Of a stretch of 35,061 nucleotides of DNA, positions 14,109 through 20,928 are shown piece by piece. Within the stretch, counting starts at the first letter, position 1, and each line of letters starts with the position of its first letter. Location: the NCBI GenBank assembly GCA_002383415.1, contig DFYU01000151.1:287-35347 (forward strand). The letters are read 5' to 3'. This stretch comes from Geobacter sp. UBA4074. Its GTDB lineage: Bacteria > Desulfobacterota > Desulfuromonadia > Geobacterales > Pseudopelobacteraceae. Below the pieces are notes generated by a model, which saw only the letters and a program-made list of their open reading frames with translations, had not been told where the DNA came from and ran no database searches. The translations under genes and the position numbers were made by a program.

Positions 14109-15056
14109 ATGGCAGATTCTGCGCAGCATACCACCATCTGGGCGGTGGGGGGCGGCAAGGGGGGAACCGGCAAGAGTTTCCTCAGCAGCAGCATGGCGTC
14201 CTGTCTGGCGTTACAGGGCAAGCGGACCATCCTGTTGGATGCCGATCTGGGCGGGGCCAATCTGCACAACTTCTTTGGCCTGATCAGGCCGCGCTGTTCG
14301 TTAACCGATTTCTTTGAGAAAAAACGGCCCCTGCAGGATCTGCTGGCCCACACCGGTGTCGCCAACCTGCAGCTGATCACCGGCTCGCTCGGCTCCCTTG
14401 AGTCGGAGAGCATCAACTATGCGCAGAAACAAAAGCTGTTCCGCCACATCCGCGCCCTGGAGGCCGATCATATCCTGATCGACCTGGGGGGCGGCACCCA
14501 CCTGACCACCCTCGATACCTTTCTTTTGGCCGACAAGATGGTGGTGGTGACCGTTCCGGAGATCACCGCCATTGAAAACATGTATCAGTTCATCAAGAGT
14601 GTTTACTATCGCAAGCTGAAGGCGATCTTCAAGGCCTACGACCTGACCGGCCTGGTACAGGATACCTGGAAAGAGCGCGCCACCCACAACATCCGTAGTT
14701 TAAAGGATCTGATCAGCCATCTGCGATCAGGTTCAGGGCGCATCGCCGACATTTTCGACCGTGAAATGTCCGGCTTTGTGGTGCAGTTGATCTTGAACGA
14801 GGTGCGCAGTTCAAAGGATATTCTGACCGGTGAGAACCTGAAGCACGTCTGCGTCAATTTTCTGGGGCTGCGGGTGCAGTATGTGGGCCCGATCAGTTAC
14901 GATCCGGCTGTGCAGAAGAACATCAACGACAAGCAGCCGTTTATGTTGTTCAACCGGCTCTCACCGGTGGTCAAAGAGGTGCGCCAGGTGACGGACAACA
15001 TCGTTCACGACACGCCGTTCAACGTGCCGGAGGATCTGTTGGATGGAAGAATCTAA
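14109..15056 (+). CDS. ParA/MinD-family ATPase (FleN/YlxH-like)
   Basis: A 315-residue P-loop ATPase. GGGKGGTGKS at residues 14-23 is the deviant Walker A with signature Lys17; LLDADLGGANLHNFFG is the switch I/A' region and LIDLGGGTHLTTLD the Walker B-like strand. This layout matches MinD/FleN proteins that position flagella or other polar structures as nucleotide-dependent dimers. There is no obvious C-terminal amphipathic membrane helix. The ATG at 14109 is preceded by AGGGG; GTG 14106 is possible. It overlaps the next gene by 14 bp, suggesting that the two act together. Confidence 0.87.
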   Translation: MADSAQHTTIWAVGGGKGGTGKSFLSSSMASCLALQGKRTILLDADLGGANLHNFFGLIRPRCSLTDFFEKKRPLQDLLAHTGVANLQLITGSLGSLESESINYAQKQKLFRHIRALEADHILIDLGGGTHLTTLDTFLLADKMVVVTVPEITAIENMYQFIKSVYYRKLKAIFKAYDLTGLVQDTWKERATHNIRSLKDLISHLRSGSGRIADIFDREMSGFVVQLILNEVRSSKDILTGENLKHVCVNFLGLRVQYVGPISYDPAVQKNINDKQPFMLFNRLSPVVKEVRQVTDNIVHDTPFNVPEDLLDGRI

Positions 15057-15597
15057 CCAGTACTTCGAACTGATGGAGCTGTCGCCAGAGGCCAGCCTGG
15101 ATCAGATCAGGCGGCGTTACCGCTACCTAAAGACGCTGTATGCCGGTGATTCGATCGAGATCAGCGCCTTGCATGATGATTTTTCCCAGGAGTTGCTGGC
15201 AGATTATCTGCAGCGCCTGGATCGTGCCTTTGAGAAGCTGAATGCCCTACGCGAAAAGAACAAGGCAATGGCGACGACCGTGGTCAGGAAGGAGCCGGAC
15301 CCAGAGTTGCGGGACTGGTTGGCCCAGGTCGGCTGTTTTGATGGTGCGGCGCTCAAGATGATTCGGGAACGGCTCGGGGTTGATCTGCAGGCGATCTTTG
15401 CGGTGACCCGTATCCAACCGCGCTTTCTTGAGGATATTGAGACCGAGGCCTTTGGTTCGTTTCCGGCCGAGGTCTATCTGCGCAGTTACCTGATAGAGTA
15501 CAGCCGCTTTCTCGGACTGGAGAGCCAGCGGGTACTCAACGACTACCTGCAGCGCTATCGTGAGTGGGCCGCGAGCCACCGAGGGGGCGGCTCGTGA
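15043..15597 (+). CDS. Two-domain protein: J-like N-terminus plus RodZ-type HTH
   Basis: A 184-residue cytoplasmic protein. The first 75 residues (YFELMELSPEASLDQIRRRYRYLK) resemble the helical hairpin of a J-domain, but the HPD tripeptide is absent, so it is a degenerate J-like fold at best. Residues about 100-170 (LGVDLQAIFAVTRIQPRFLEDIE, then YLRSYLIEYSRFLGL) match the HTH of RodZ/YmfM proteins, without the transmembrane helix of true RodZ. The ATG at 15043 has GGAGGA (15029-15034). Its overlap with the MinD-like gene suggests an adaptor or partner for that ATPase. The function is inferred. Confidence 0.7.
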   Translation: MEESNQYFELMELSPEASLDQIRRRYRYLKTLYAGDSIEISALHDDFSQELLADYLQRLDRAFEKLNALREKNKAMATTVVRKEPDPELRDWLAQVGCFDGAALKMIRERLGVDLQAIFAVTRIQPRFLEDIETEAFGSFPAEVYLRSYLIEYSRFLGLESQRVLNDYLQRYREWAASHRGGGS

Positions 15598-15622
15598 GAG
15601 TGCAGTGCAGAAAGGAGCTGGC

Positions 15623-16108
15623 GTGGAGCAGGTGATCGTGCTGTGGATACTGGCCTTTGTGTTGTGCCTGAGTGGCCTGGCCGGCATGGTGCTGCCGGCG
15701 CTGCCCGGTGCGCCGCTGTTGTTTGCCGGTCTGGTCTGCGCCGCCTGGGCCGAAGGGTTCACCTATGTCGGGCTCTGGACGCTGCTGGCCCTGGGTGTGT
15801 TGGCTGCCCTGAGCTATCTGGTGGAGTTTGTGGCCTCGCTGGTGGGAGCCAAGCGGTTTGGCGCCTCACGCAAGGCCCTGGTCGGAGCCGCCGTGGGCGG
15901 CCTGTTGGGGCTGATGCTTGGTCTGCCGGGGATCGTGCTGGGTCCGTTCATTGGTGCCGTGGTCGGTGAGTTGTTGGAGTTGCGCAGCCTGGGCCAGGCT
16001 GGCCGCGTGGGGCTGGGTACGGTGGTCGGTCTGGCGGTGGGGGTGGCCGGTAAGCTGGCCATCGGCATCGCCATGATCGGTATTTTTCTGGTGGTACGGC
16101 TGTTGTAG
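15623..16108 (+). CDS. DUF456 membrane protein
   Basis: A 161-residue, very hydrophobic protein. Helices begin at about residues 3-25 (VIVLWILAFVL), 28-45 and 48-70. Glycine-rich segments follow, including GAAVGGLLGLMLGLPGIVLGPFIGAVVGE, typical of DUF456 and glycine-zipper-like membrane proteins. The GTG at 15623 follows AAAGGAG (15611-15617). It is 25 bp after the HTH gene, in the same direction. Function unknown. Confidence 0.82.
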   Translation: MEQVIVLWILAFVLCLSGLAGMVLPALPGAPLLFAGLVCAAWAEGFTYVGLWTLLALGVLAALSYLVEFVASLVGAKRFGASRKALVGAAVGGLLGLMLGLPGIVLGPFIGAVVGELLELRSLGQAGRVGLGTVVGLAVGVAGKLAIGIAMIGIFLVVRLL

Positions 16109-16129
16109 CAGCCAGCTGGGGACGCTGTC

Positions 16130-16645
16130 TTAGATGCCCAATGATTGCGCGGTCTGCTGGTAGACCTGCAGTGCCTGTTCGGAGAACTGCACCAGGATGA
16201 TCCGTTTAAAATTCTCACTGTCAGCAGCCTCACGAGCGGCCGTAAGGGCGATCTGGGCGGCATCCTGCAGCGGATAGCCGTAGACGCCGCAACTGATGGC
16301 CGGAAAGGCGATGCTTGTGATGCCCTGCTCCCGCGCCAGATCAAAGCAGCGTCGGTAGGCGCTCTGCAGCAATTCCGGTTCGCCCCGGTTGCCGCCGTGC
16401 CAGACCGGCCCGACGGTATGGATTACAAAGCGGGCCGGCAGGTTGTAACCCTTGGTCAGTTTGGCATCGCCGGTGGCACAGCCGCCCAGGGTGCGGCACT
16501 CGGCCAGCAACAGTGGGCCGGCGGCATGATGGATAGCGCCGTCCACCCCACCGCCGCCCAGCAGGCTGTTATTGGCGGCGTTGACGATCGCATCAACGTC
16601 CAGGGTGGTGATGTCTCCCTGGATGATCTCTATCTGGGCAGCCAT
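16130..16645 (-). CDS. Macro-domain O-acetyl-ADP-ribose deacetylase (YmdB-like)
   Basis: A 171-residue stand-alone macro domain predicted to hydrolyse O-acetyl-ADP-ribose or remove ADP-ribose. Signature blocks are GDITTLDVDAIVNAANNSLLGGGGVDGAIH (ligand-binding loop 1, with the Asn and Asp of the MacroD active site) and AFPAISCGVYGYPL (loop 2). The start is supported by GAGAGG upstream. It converges with the DUF456 gene, 21 bp apart, and runs in the same direction as moaC. Confidence 0.93.
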   Translation of the reverse strand: MAAQIEIIQGDITTLDVDAIVNAANNSLLGGGGVDGAIHHAAGPLLLAECRTLGGCATGDAKLTKGYNLPARFVIHTVGPVWHGGNRGEPELLQSAYRRCFDLAREQGITSIAFPAISCGVYGYPLQDAAQIALTAAREAADSENFKRIILVQFSEQALQVYQQTAQSLGI

Positions 16646-16668
16646 GGTTGTTCCTCTCCAGCGACAGG

Positions 16669-17157
16669 CTACCTGCCTGCCACTCCCTCACGGCGATAGG
16701 TGCCGCTCTTACCGCCTTCCTTGAACAGCAGCCGTACACCGCCGATTACAACGCTCTTGTCAGCCCCCTTGACCATGTCGTAGACCGTCAGGGCTGCGAC
16801 GCTGGCTCCGGTCATGGCCTCCATCTCCACCCCGGTCCGTTCAAAGGCCCGCACGGTGCATTGGATCAGCAGTTTTCCGCTGGCGGTATCCAGCATGAAC
16901 TCGATGGCGGCATGGTGAATTGCTAGGGGATGCGACAGCGGAATCAGATCGGGGGTTTTTTTAACCGCCGCGATACCGGCCAGGCGGGCCACCCCCAGCA
17001 CGTCCCCCTTGGCGCTGCCACCTGCAGCAATCCGTGCTGCCAGTTCGGGTGAAAGCTGCACCAGCGCTTCAGCAACGGCGGTGCGCAGGGTCGCTTGCTT
17101 GGAGCTGACATCGACCATGATGGCCTGACCCTGGGCGTCGAAATGATTGAATTGCAT
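16669..17157 (-). CDS. moaC: Cyclic pyranopterin monophosphate synthase
   Basis: Second step of molybdenum-cofactor synthesis: converts 3',8-cyclo-7,8-dihydro-GTP, made by MoaA, to cPMP. The 162-residue length is typical. It contains KGDVLGVARLAGIAAVKKT, LIPLSHPL, the GVEMEAMTG block with catalytic-region acids, and DMVKGADKS with the conserved Lys. A GGAGG site precedes the ATG. No other moa gene is visible here, so it is an orphan of its pathway in this window. Confidence 0.96.
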   Translation of the reverse strand: MQFNHFDAQGQAIMVDVSSKQATLRTAVAEALVQLSPELAARIAAGGSAKGDVLGVARLAGIAAVKKTPDLIPLSHPLAIHHAAIEFMLDTASGKLLIQCTVRAFERTGVEMEAMTGASVAALTVYDMVKGADKSVVIGGVRLLFKEGGKSGTYRREGVAGR

Positions 17158-17175
17158 GGACGGTACCTCCAGACT

Positions 17176-17204
17176 AAAACGGGGAGGCTGTTCGAGCCTC
17201 CCCG
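17176..17204 (-). terminator. Intrinsic terminator after the aminotransferase
   Basis: A perfect 10-bp stem CGGGGAGGCT (17195-17204 read on the minus strand) with 17180-17189, a 5-nt loop and TTTT. It lies 8 bp beyond the aminotransferase stop and separates it from moaC. Confidence 0.92.
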
Positions 17205-17211
17205 CAGGTCA

Positions 17212-18516
17212 TCAGGATGCGATGTATTCCTTGATCTTGGCCGCGAGGGTCTGGTAGATCCGCTCAGTTTCGGCCGGGTTGCGCTCCAGCAGTGTCACCC
17301 GGAAGCCCTGTAGTTGGGTGGCAAATGAAGAGAGCGGTACGCTGCAGATGCCGGTGGCAGCCAGGATGTAGTAGACAAAGCGCTTGTCAGGCGAGACGCC
17401 GGGCTGGTTGACCAAGGATTCCACCAGTTCCCGCACCTCCTGATTCTCAATCGGCAGGCTCTGCTTGTTGCTCAGCACGCCTTCTTTGAAGGCCACTGCC
17501 ATATAGAAGGCGCCGTTGGTGCGGTTTACCAGTAGTTCCGGCACTTCTTTCAGGTAGTTGTAGGTGATGTTGCTGGACTTCTCGTACAGGGAGATCCGCT
17601 CCTTGAGGTAGACCTGGTACTGCGGGTGCTGCATGATGGCCGGGATCACGGTCTGTGGCAGGGTGGTGGAGCAGACCTCGTTCATCTTGGCGGTCAGGAT
17701 CAGGTTGATATACTTGCGGAACTGGTCGTCGCTCTGGCCGTTGTAGACCTCGATCCAGCCGCAACGGGAGCCGGGCCAGGGGAACTCCTTGGAGATGCCT
17801 TTCAACGAGATGGCGGGCACGTCACCGATAACATCGCTGATCGGTACGGTGGTCTCGCCGTTGTAGACGATGTTGTTATAGACCTCGTCCGAGATGATGA
17901 ACAGGCCGAACTCCTTGGCCAGGGCCACGATCTGTTGCAGCAGCTCTTTGCTGTAGACCATGCCGGTGGGGTTGTCCGGGTTGATGATCATGATGGCGCA
18001 GATGCCGGGGTTATTCTGGATCTGGCTGCGCATCTCGGCCAGGTCAGGCTGCCAGCCGTTGGCTGGATCAAGCTTGAAGTGCAGCGAGGGCGCCTGGGCA
18101 TGTCCCACCTCTCCCAGGGTGTGGGTGGTGTAGGAAGGGGACGGCATCAGCACCCGTGCCTCTGGCTGCAGGCAGCCGTAGATCTTGGCAATGGCATCGC
18201 CCAGGCCGTTGAAGAAGATAATATCATCGGGAGTTATCTGGGCGCCGCCCCGCTGGTTGGTGGTCTGGCAGATGAACTCGCGGGTCTTCAGGACGCCGCG
18301 GGTGTGGCAGTAGCCCCAGCTGTCGTTGTCGTGCACCGCTGCGGCAACGATCTCCTTCATCCAGCTCGGGATCTGTTCACCCTTGACGATCGGGTCGCCG
18401 ATGTTCTCCCAATTGATGGTCACACCGCATTTTTGCAGTTTTTCAGCCACATTGACGATGTTGCGGATCTCGTAGGTCAGCTCACCGCTGCCCGGTTGTA
18501 CCAGATTGACGCGCAT
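17212..18516 (-). CDS. Class I/II PLP aminotransferase, probably alanine/aspartate type
   Basis: A 434-residue fold-type I aminotransferase. Conserved features are PDNPTGMVYS, the ISDEVYNNIVYNG aspartate block, and SLKGISKEFPWPGSRCGW with the Schiff-base Lys (GISKEF) and the pocket Arg. Members of this group transaminate pyruvate/glutamate or related keto acids; alanine is the favoured guess only because of the Ala-rich leader ORF upstream. The start ATG is at 18516 with GAGAGG about 11 nt before it, a rather long spacing. A 185-nt leader with a terminator precedes it. The exact substrate is not determined by motifs. Confidence 0.88.
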   Translation of the reverse strand: MRVNLVQPGSGELTYEIRNIVNVAEKLQKCGVTINWENIGDPIVKGEQIPSWMKEIVAAAVHDNDSWGYCHTRGVLKTREFICQTTNQRGGAQITPDDIIFFNGLGDAIAKIYGCLQPEARVLMPSPSYTTHTLGEVGHAQAPSLHFKLDPANGWQPDLAEMRSQIQNNPGICAIMIINPDNPTGMVYSKELLQQIVALAKEFGLFIISDEVYNNIVYNGETTVPISDVIGDVPAISLKGISKEFPWPGSRCGWIEVYNGQSDDQFRKYINLILTAKMNEVCSTTLPQTVIPAIMQHPQYQVYLKERISLYEKSSNITYNYLKEVPELLVNRTNGAFYMAVAFKEGVLSNKQSLPIENQEVRELVESLVNQPGVSPDKRFVYYILAATGICSVPLSSFATQLQGFRVTLLERNPAETERIYQTLAAKIKEYIAS

Positions 18517-18554
18517 GGTTTCAGATTCCTCTCAAAAGATGGTAGATGCCTAAA

Positions 18555-18590
18555 ACAAAAAACAGCCGCGGGCTGCATGCCCACGGCTGT
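18555..18590 (-). terminator. Putative attenuator terminator in the aminotransferase leader
   Basis: On the minus strand ACAGCCGTGGGC (18590-18579) pairs with GCCCGCGGCTGT (18573-18562), 12 bp with one G-U pair and a 5-nt loop, followed by TTTTTG and TTTT. It sits 40 nt upstream of the aminotransferase ATG and 26 nt after the end of the Ala/Thr-rich leader ORF, the standard position for an attenuator. Confidence 0.8.
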
Positions 18591-18615
18591 TCGGTCTTCG
18601 GAAAACGGACGACGA

Positions 18616-18702
18616 TCAGCAGGCAGCAGCAAGGTCCGCGGCGTTACGCGCCGCGGCGGTGGTAGCTCGTGCTGCTGTGGTAGCGATGATCGTCAGATAC
18701 AT
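18616..18702 (-). CDS. Putative Ala/Thr-rich leader peptide (attenuation)
   Basis: ATG at 18702 opens 28 codons: 12 Ala, 5 Thr, 2 Ile, ending LAAAC then TGA. In-frame ATGs at 18711 and 18720 could extend it. The RNA of this ORF also folds: CCGCGGCG pairs with CGCCGCGG (18636-18656), nested inside CAGCAGCA/TGCTGCTG (18624-18677). Together with the terminator at 18555-18590 this resembles amino-acid attenuation. Weaknesses are the absence of a clear Shine-Dalgarno site and the chance that GCN runs merely reflect a GC-rich hairpin. Confidence 0.45.
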   Translation of the reverse strand: MYLTIIATTAARATTAAARNAADLAAAC

Positions 18703-18735
18703 GGGTGACATTGGTAGCATACCGCCGTATGGGCG

Positions 18736-19341
18736 TCAACGGCTTTCTGGGGTGGGGCTAGGGGTCAGGCCGACCAGCAGGCGGCCATCGTGATCGCGCC
18801 ACCTGATCCAGCCGGCGTTGAATCGATCGAACAGGACATAGGACCAGTCACCCTGCACCATGATCACCTTCATCGGCTCATAGGAGAGCAGCGGGGTCCC
18901 GTTGGCTGCCTCGGGGTACGGATAGACCTGCAGCTGCTGTCGGGGGGCGTTGCGCAGAAAACTGATCTGCTTGCCCTTCAGAAACTGCTCCCAGGTGGCG
19001 TAGTTCCAACGGCGCAGGCCGTAGAGCCAGGCCTGGCGACCGGCATCGTCACGTTCGATGCGCAGCCATTCGCCCTTGCGGGCCGTGACCAGCAGGTGCA
19101 CCTCGTCTCCCGGACCAAACAGCCAGGCGGTCAGCTGGCGCGCTGCGGTTGATGCGAGGGTGCCACAGCGTAGTAATCCCGGCTCTTCGTAGAGCTGCAG
19201 GCCATCACCGAAGCTGTCACTGGTGATCTGCAACACCCCGATGCCGCTGTAGGGGCGCATCGGCAAGGCAGCTGAACAAGCGGGGGCAACCAGTGCCAAC
19301 AGTATGGTCAGGCATATGAGTAGAGAGGCTAGGCGCACCAC
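18736..19341 (-). CDS. Exported SH3-like protein, unknown function
   Basis: A 201-residue protein starting at one of two adjacent GTGs. A signal peptide (LASLLICLTILLALVAPACSA) is followed by about 180 residues with bacterial-SH3-like features: LYEEPGLLRCG, EWLRIERDD and GDWSYVLFDRFNAGWIRW. The PACSA context has a Cys, so a lipoprotein site is possible but the lipobox is not canonical. It is last in the hemE-VOC-SH3 group, 44 bp after the VOC gene. No Shine-Dalgarno site is clear, so it may depend on upstream translation. Its stop codon lies within a TTGACG that could be a promoter for the next leader. Confidence 0.68.
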   Translation of the reverse strand: MVRLASLLICLTILLALVAPACSAALPMRPYSGIGVLQITSDSFGDGLQLYEEPGLLRCGTLASTAARQLTAWLFGPGDEVHLLVTARKGEWLRIERDDAGRQAWLYGLRRWNYATWEQFLKGKQISFLRNAPRQQLQVYPYPEAANGTPLLSYEPMKVIMVQGDWSYVLFDRFNAGWIRWRDHDGRLLVGLTPSPTPESR

Positions 19342-19385
19342 GGATGGCTTGGGTGCTTAGGACTGGATGCAGGCGGTGCAGCTGG

Positions 19386-19748
19386 TCATTGCGGCATCTC
19401 GACCAGGGCGTATTGGTTGCCGTCAGGGTCGGCCACTACGGCCATCTTGCCCCAGGGTGAGGCCTCCAGCGGCTCGATGAAGGTGGCCCCGCCATCGCTC
19501 AGCCGTTGGCAAAGGGCGTCGATGCCGGTGACCTGCAGAGTGACGCCGGTGTGGCGTCCCACCAGCGCCTTGGCGGCGTCTTGCAGGGCCAGTGCGATGC
19601 CGAGGGTGGTGCCTTTGGCCGCAGGGAAAAACTCCATCAGCATCTGGGTCTCGCCGGCCAGCGGCAGCCCCAGTTGGTCGACATAGAAGCTCTTGGCCCT
19701 GGCCAGGTCGGTCACAAAGACCACGACGTTTTTCATGGTTACCGACAT
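19386..19748 (-). CDS. VOC-family (glyoxalase/bleomycin-resistance-like) protein
   Basis: A 120-residue single VOC domain with two beta-alpha-beta-beta-beta repeats: MKNVVVFVTDLARAKSFYVDQLGLPL in the first half and ATFIEPLEASPWGKMAVVADPDGNQYALVE in the second. The C-terminal DPDGNQYALVEM is typical, with Glu as a potential metal ligand. Substrate is unknown; a housekeeping isomerase or dioxygenase-like role is possible. It starts 7 bp after hemE, so it is cotranscribed with it. Confidence 0.85.
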   Translation of the reverse strand: MSVTMKNVVVFVTDLARAKSFYVDQLGLPLAGETQMLMEFFPAAKGTTLGIALALQDAAKALVGRHTGVTLQVTGIDALCQRLSDGGATFIEPLEASPWGKMAVVADPDGNQYALVEMPQ

Positions 19749-19754
19749 AGGTGT

Positions 19755-20777
19755 TTACCTCTGGGAAAGTCGGTGGACGCACTCCACCATATGGATCGCA
19801 TTCTCGGGCGGCACGGTGGGCAGGATGCCGTGGCCCAGGTTGAAGATGTGACCGGGACGGCCAGCGTTCTCGTCCAGCACTCGCTTGACCTCCTGCTCGA
19901 TTATGGCCTTGGGTGCATACAGCACCGTCGGATCCAGGTTGCCCTGCACCGCCATCTGCGGACCCAGCTGGTCGCGGGCAGTACCCAGGTTGATGTGCCA
20001 GTCCAGCCCCATCACGTCGCCGCCGGCCTGCTGCACGATCGGCAGCATGGTGCCGGACCCTTTGACAAAGTGAATCACCGGCACATTCTGACGATTGAGG
20101 CCGTTGATCAGCTTGGTGGTGTAGGGCAGCACATACTGCTGATAATCAGTGGGGGACAGCACCCCGCCCCAGGTATCGAAGATCTGGATTGCCTGGGCGC
20201 CGGCCTTGATCTGGGCGTTCAGGTACTCCATGTCCATCATGGTCACCTTTTCCATCAGGGCGGCAAAGACCTCGGGCGCGGCGTACATCATCCGTTTGAT
20301 GGTGGCCCAATCCTTGGAACCCTTGCCCTCAACCATGTAACAGGCCAGGGTAAAGGGGGCGCCGCCAAAGCCGATCAACGGCACCTTGTTGGCCAGTTCG
20401 CGGCGCAGGATCTTGATCGCCTCCAGCACGTAGGGTACATCGGCCTCAGGATCAGGAATCCGCAATTTCTCGACATCGGCCATGGTCCGCACCGGGTTTT
20501 CAAAGACCGGTCCCGGCACGAAGTCCAGCTTGAGCCCCATCGGCTCCACCGGGGTCAGGATGTCGGAGAACAGGATGGCTGCGTCAACCCCCAGGATGTC
20601 CACCGGCTGGATAGTGACCTCAGCCGCCAGTTCCGGCGTCTTGCACAGCTCCAAGAAGGTGCATTTGGAGCGGACCGCCATGTAGTCAGGCAGGTAGCGG
20701 CCAGCCTGGCGCATCAGCCAGACCGGTGTGCGGTCAACCGGTTTGCCCCAACAGGCATCGAGAAAGCGGGTGTTCAT
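19755..20777 (-). CDS. hemE: Uroporphyrinogen decarboxylase
   Basis: Decarboxylates uroporphyrinogen III to coproporphyrinogen III in heme synthesis. The 340-residue length is typical. RQAGRYLPDY near the N-terminus carries the Arg residues that bind substrate carboxylates; the IDILGVDAAILFSDILTP block contains the catalytic Asp; GFGGAPFTLACYMVEG follows. The ATG at 20777 is followed by TRFLDACWGKPVDRTPVWLMRQAG. An intrinsic hairpin about 20 nt upstream ends the tRNA-Ser transcript, so hemE may depend on partial read-through or a promoter inside the tRNA region. Confidence 0.97.
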   Translation of the reverse strand: MNTRFLDACWGKPVDRTPVWLMRQAGRYLPDYMAVRSKCTFLELCKTPELAAEVTIQPVDILGVDAAILFSDILTPVEPMGLKLDFVPGPVFENPVRTMADVEKLRIPDPEADVPYVLEAIKILRRELANKVPLIGFGGAPFTLACYMVEGKGSKDWATIKRMMYAAPEVFAALMEKVTMMDMEYLNAQIKAGAQAIQIFDTWGGVLSPTDYQQYVLPYTTKLINGLNRQNVPVIHFVKGSGTMLPIVQQAGGDVMGLDWHINLGTARDQLGPQMAVQGNLDPTVLYAPKAIIEQEVKRVLDENAGRPGHIFNLGHGILPTVPPENAIHMVECVHRLSQR

Positions 20778-20796
20778 GGTAGCACCTCGTGTGATG

Positions 20797-20820
20797 AAAA
20801 ACGGCGGGCAGTGCCCGCCG
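20797..20820 (-). terminator. Intrinsic terminator between tRNA-Ser and hemE
   Basis: A perfect 8-bp GC stem CGGCGGGC/GCCCGCCG (20802-20820) with a 3-nt loop, then TTTTT on the minus strand. It lies directly after tRNA-Ser and about 20 nt before the hemE ATG. Confidence 0.8.
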
Positions 20821-20831
20821 CAGTCTAGGTA

Positions 20832-20919
20832 TGGCGGAGGAGGTGAGATTCGAACTCACGGTACCTTGCGGTACGCCGGTTTTCAAGACCGGTGCCTTAA
20901 ACCACTCGGCAACTCCTCC
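20832..20919 (-). tRNA. tRNA-Ser (anticodon UGA)
   Basis: An 88-nt class II tRNA with a long variable arm and encoded CCA. The acceptor stem GGAGGAG pairs with CTCCTCC; the anticodon arm CCGGT-CTTGAAA-ACCGG gives UGA; the T arm has GTTCGAATC. It lies 9 bp after serS, the gene for its synthetase, read in the same direction. Confidence 0.97.
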
Positions 20920-20928
20920 GTATAGGGC

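Noticed and set aside
17626..18708. 360-codon plus-strand frame opposite the aminotransferase
   Set aside because: Shadow of the aminotransferase, and it would run through the attenuator terminator.
18517..18735. T-box riboswitch before the aminotransferase
   Set aside because: The conserved AGGGTGGNACCGCG block is absent on the minus strand, although a superficially similar CCGCGG stretch exists.
19506..20828. 440-codon plus-strand frame opposite hemE and the VOC gene
   Set aside because: Spans two certain genes on the other strand; the translation is biased and shows no motif.
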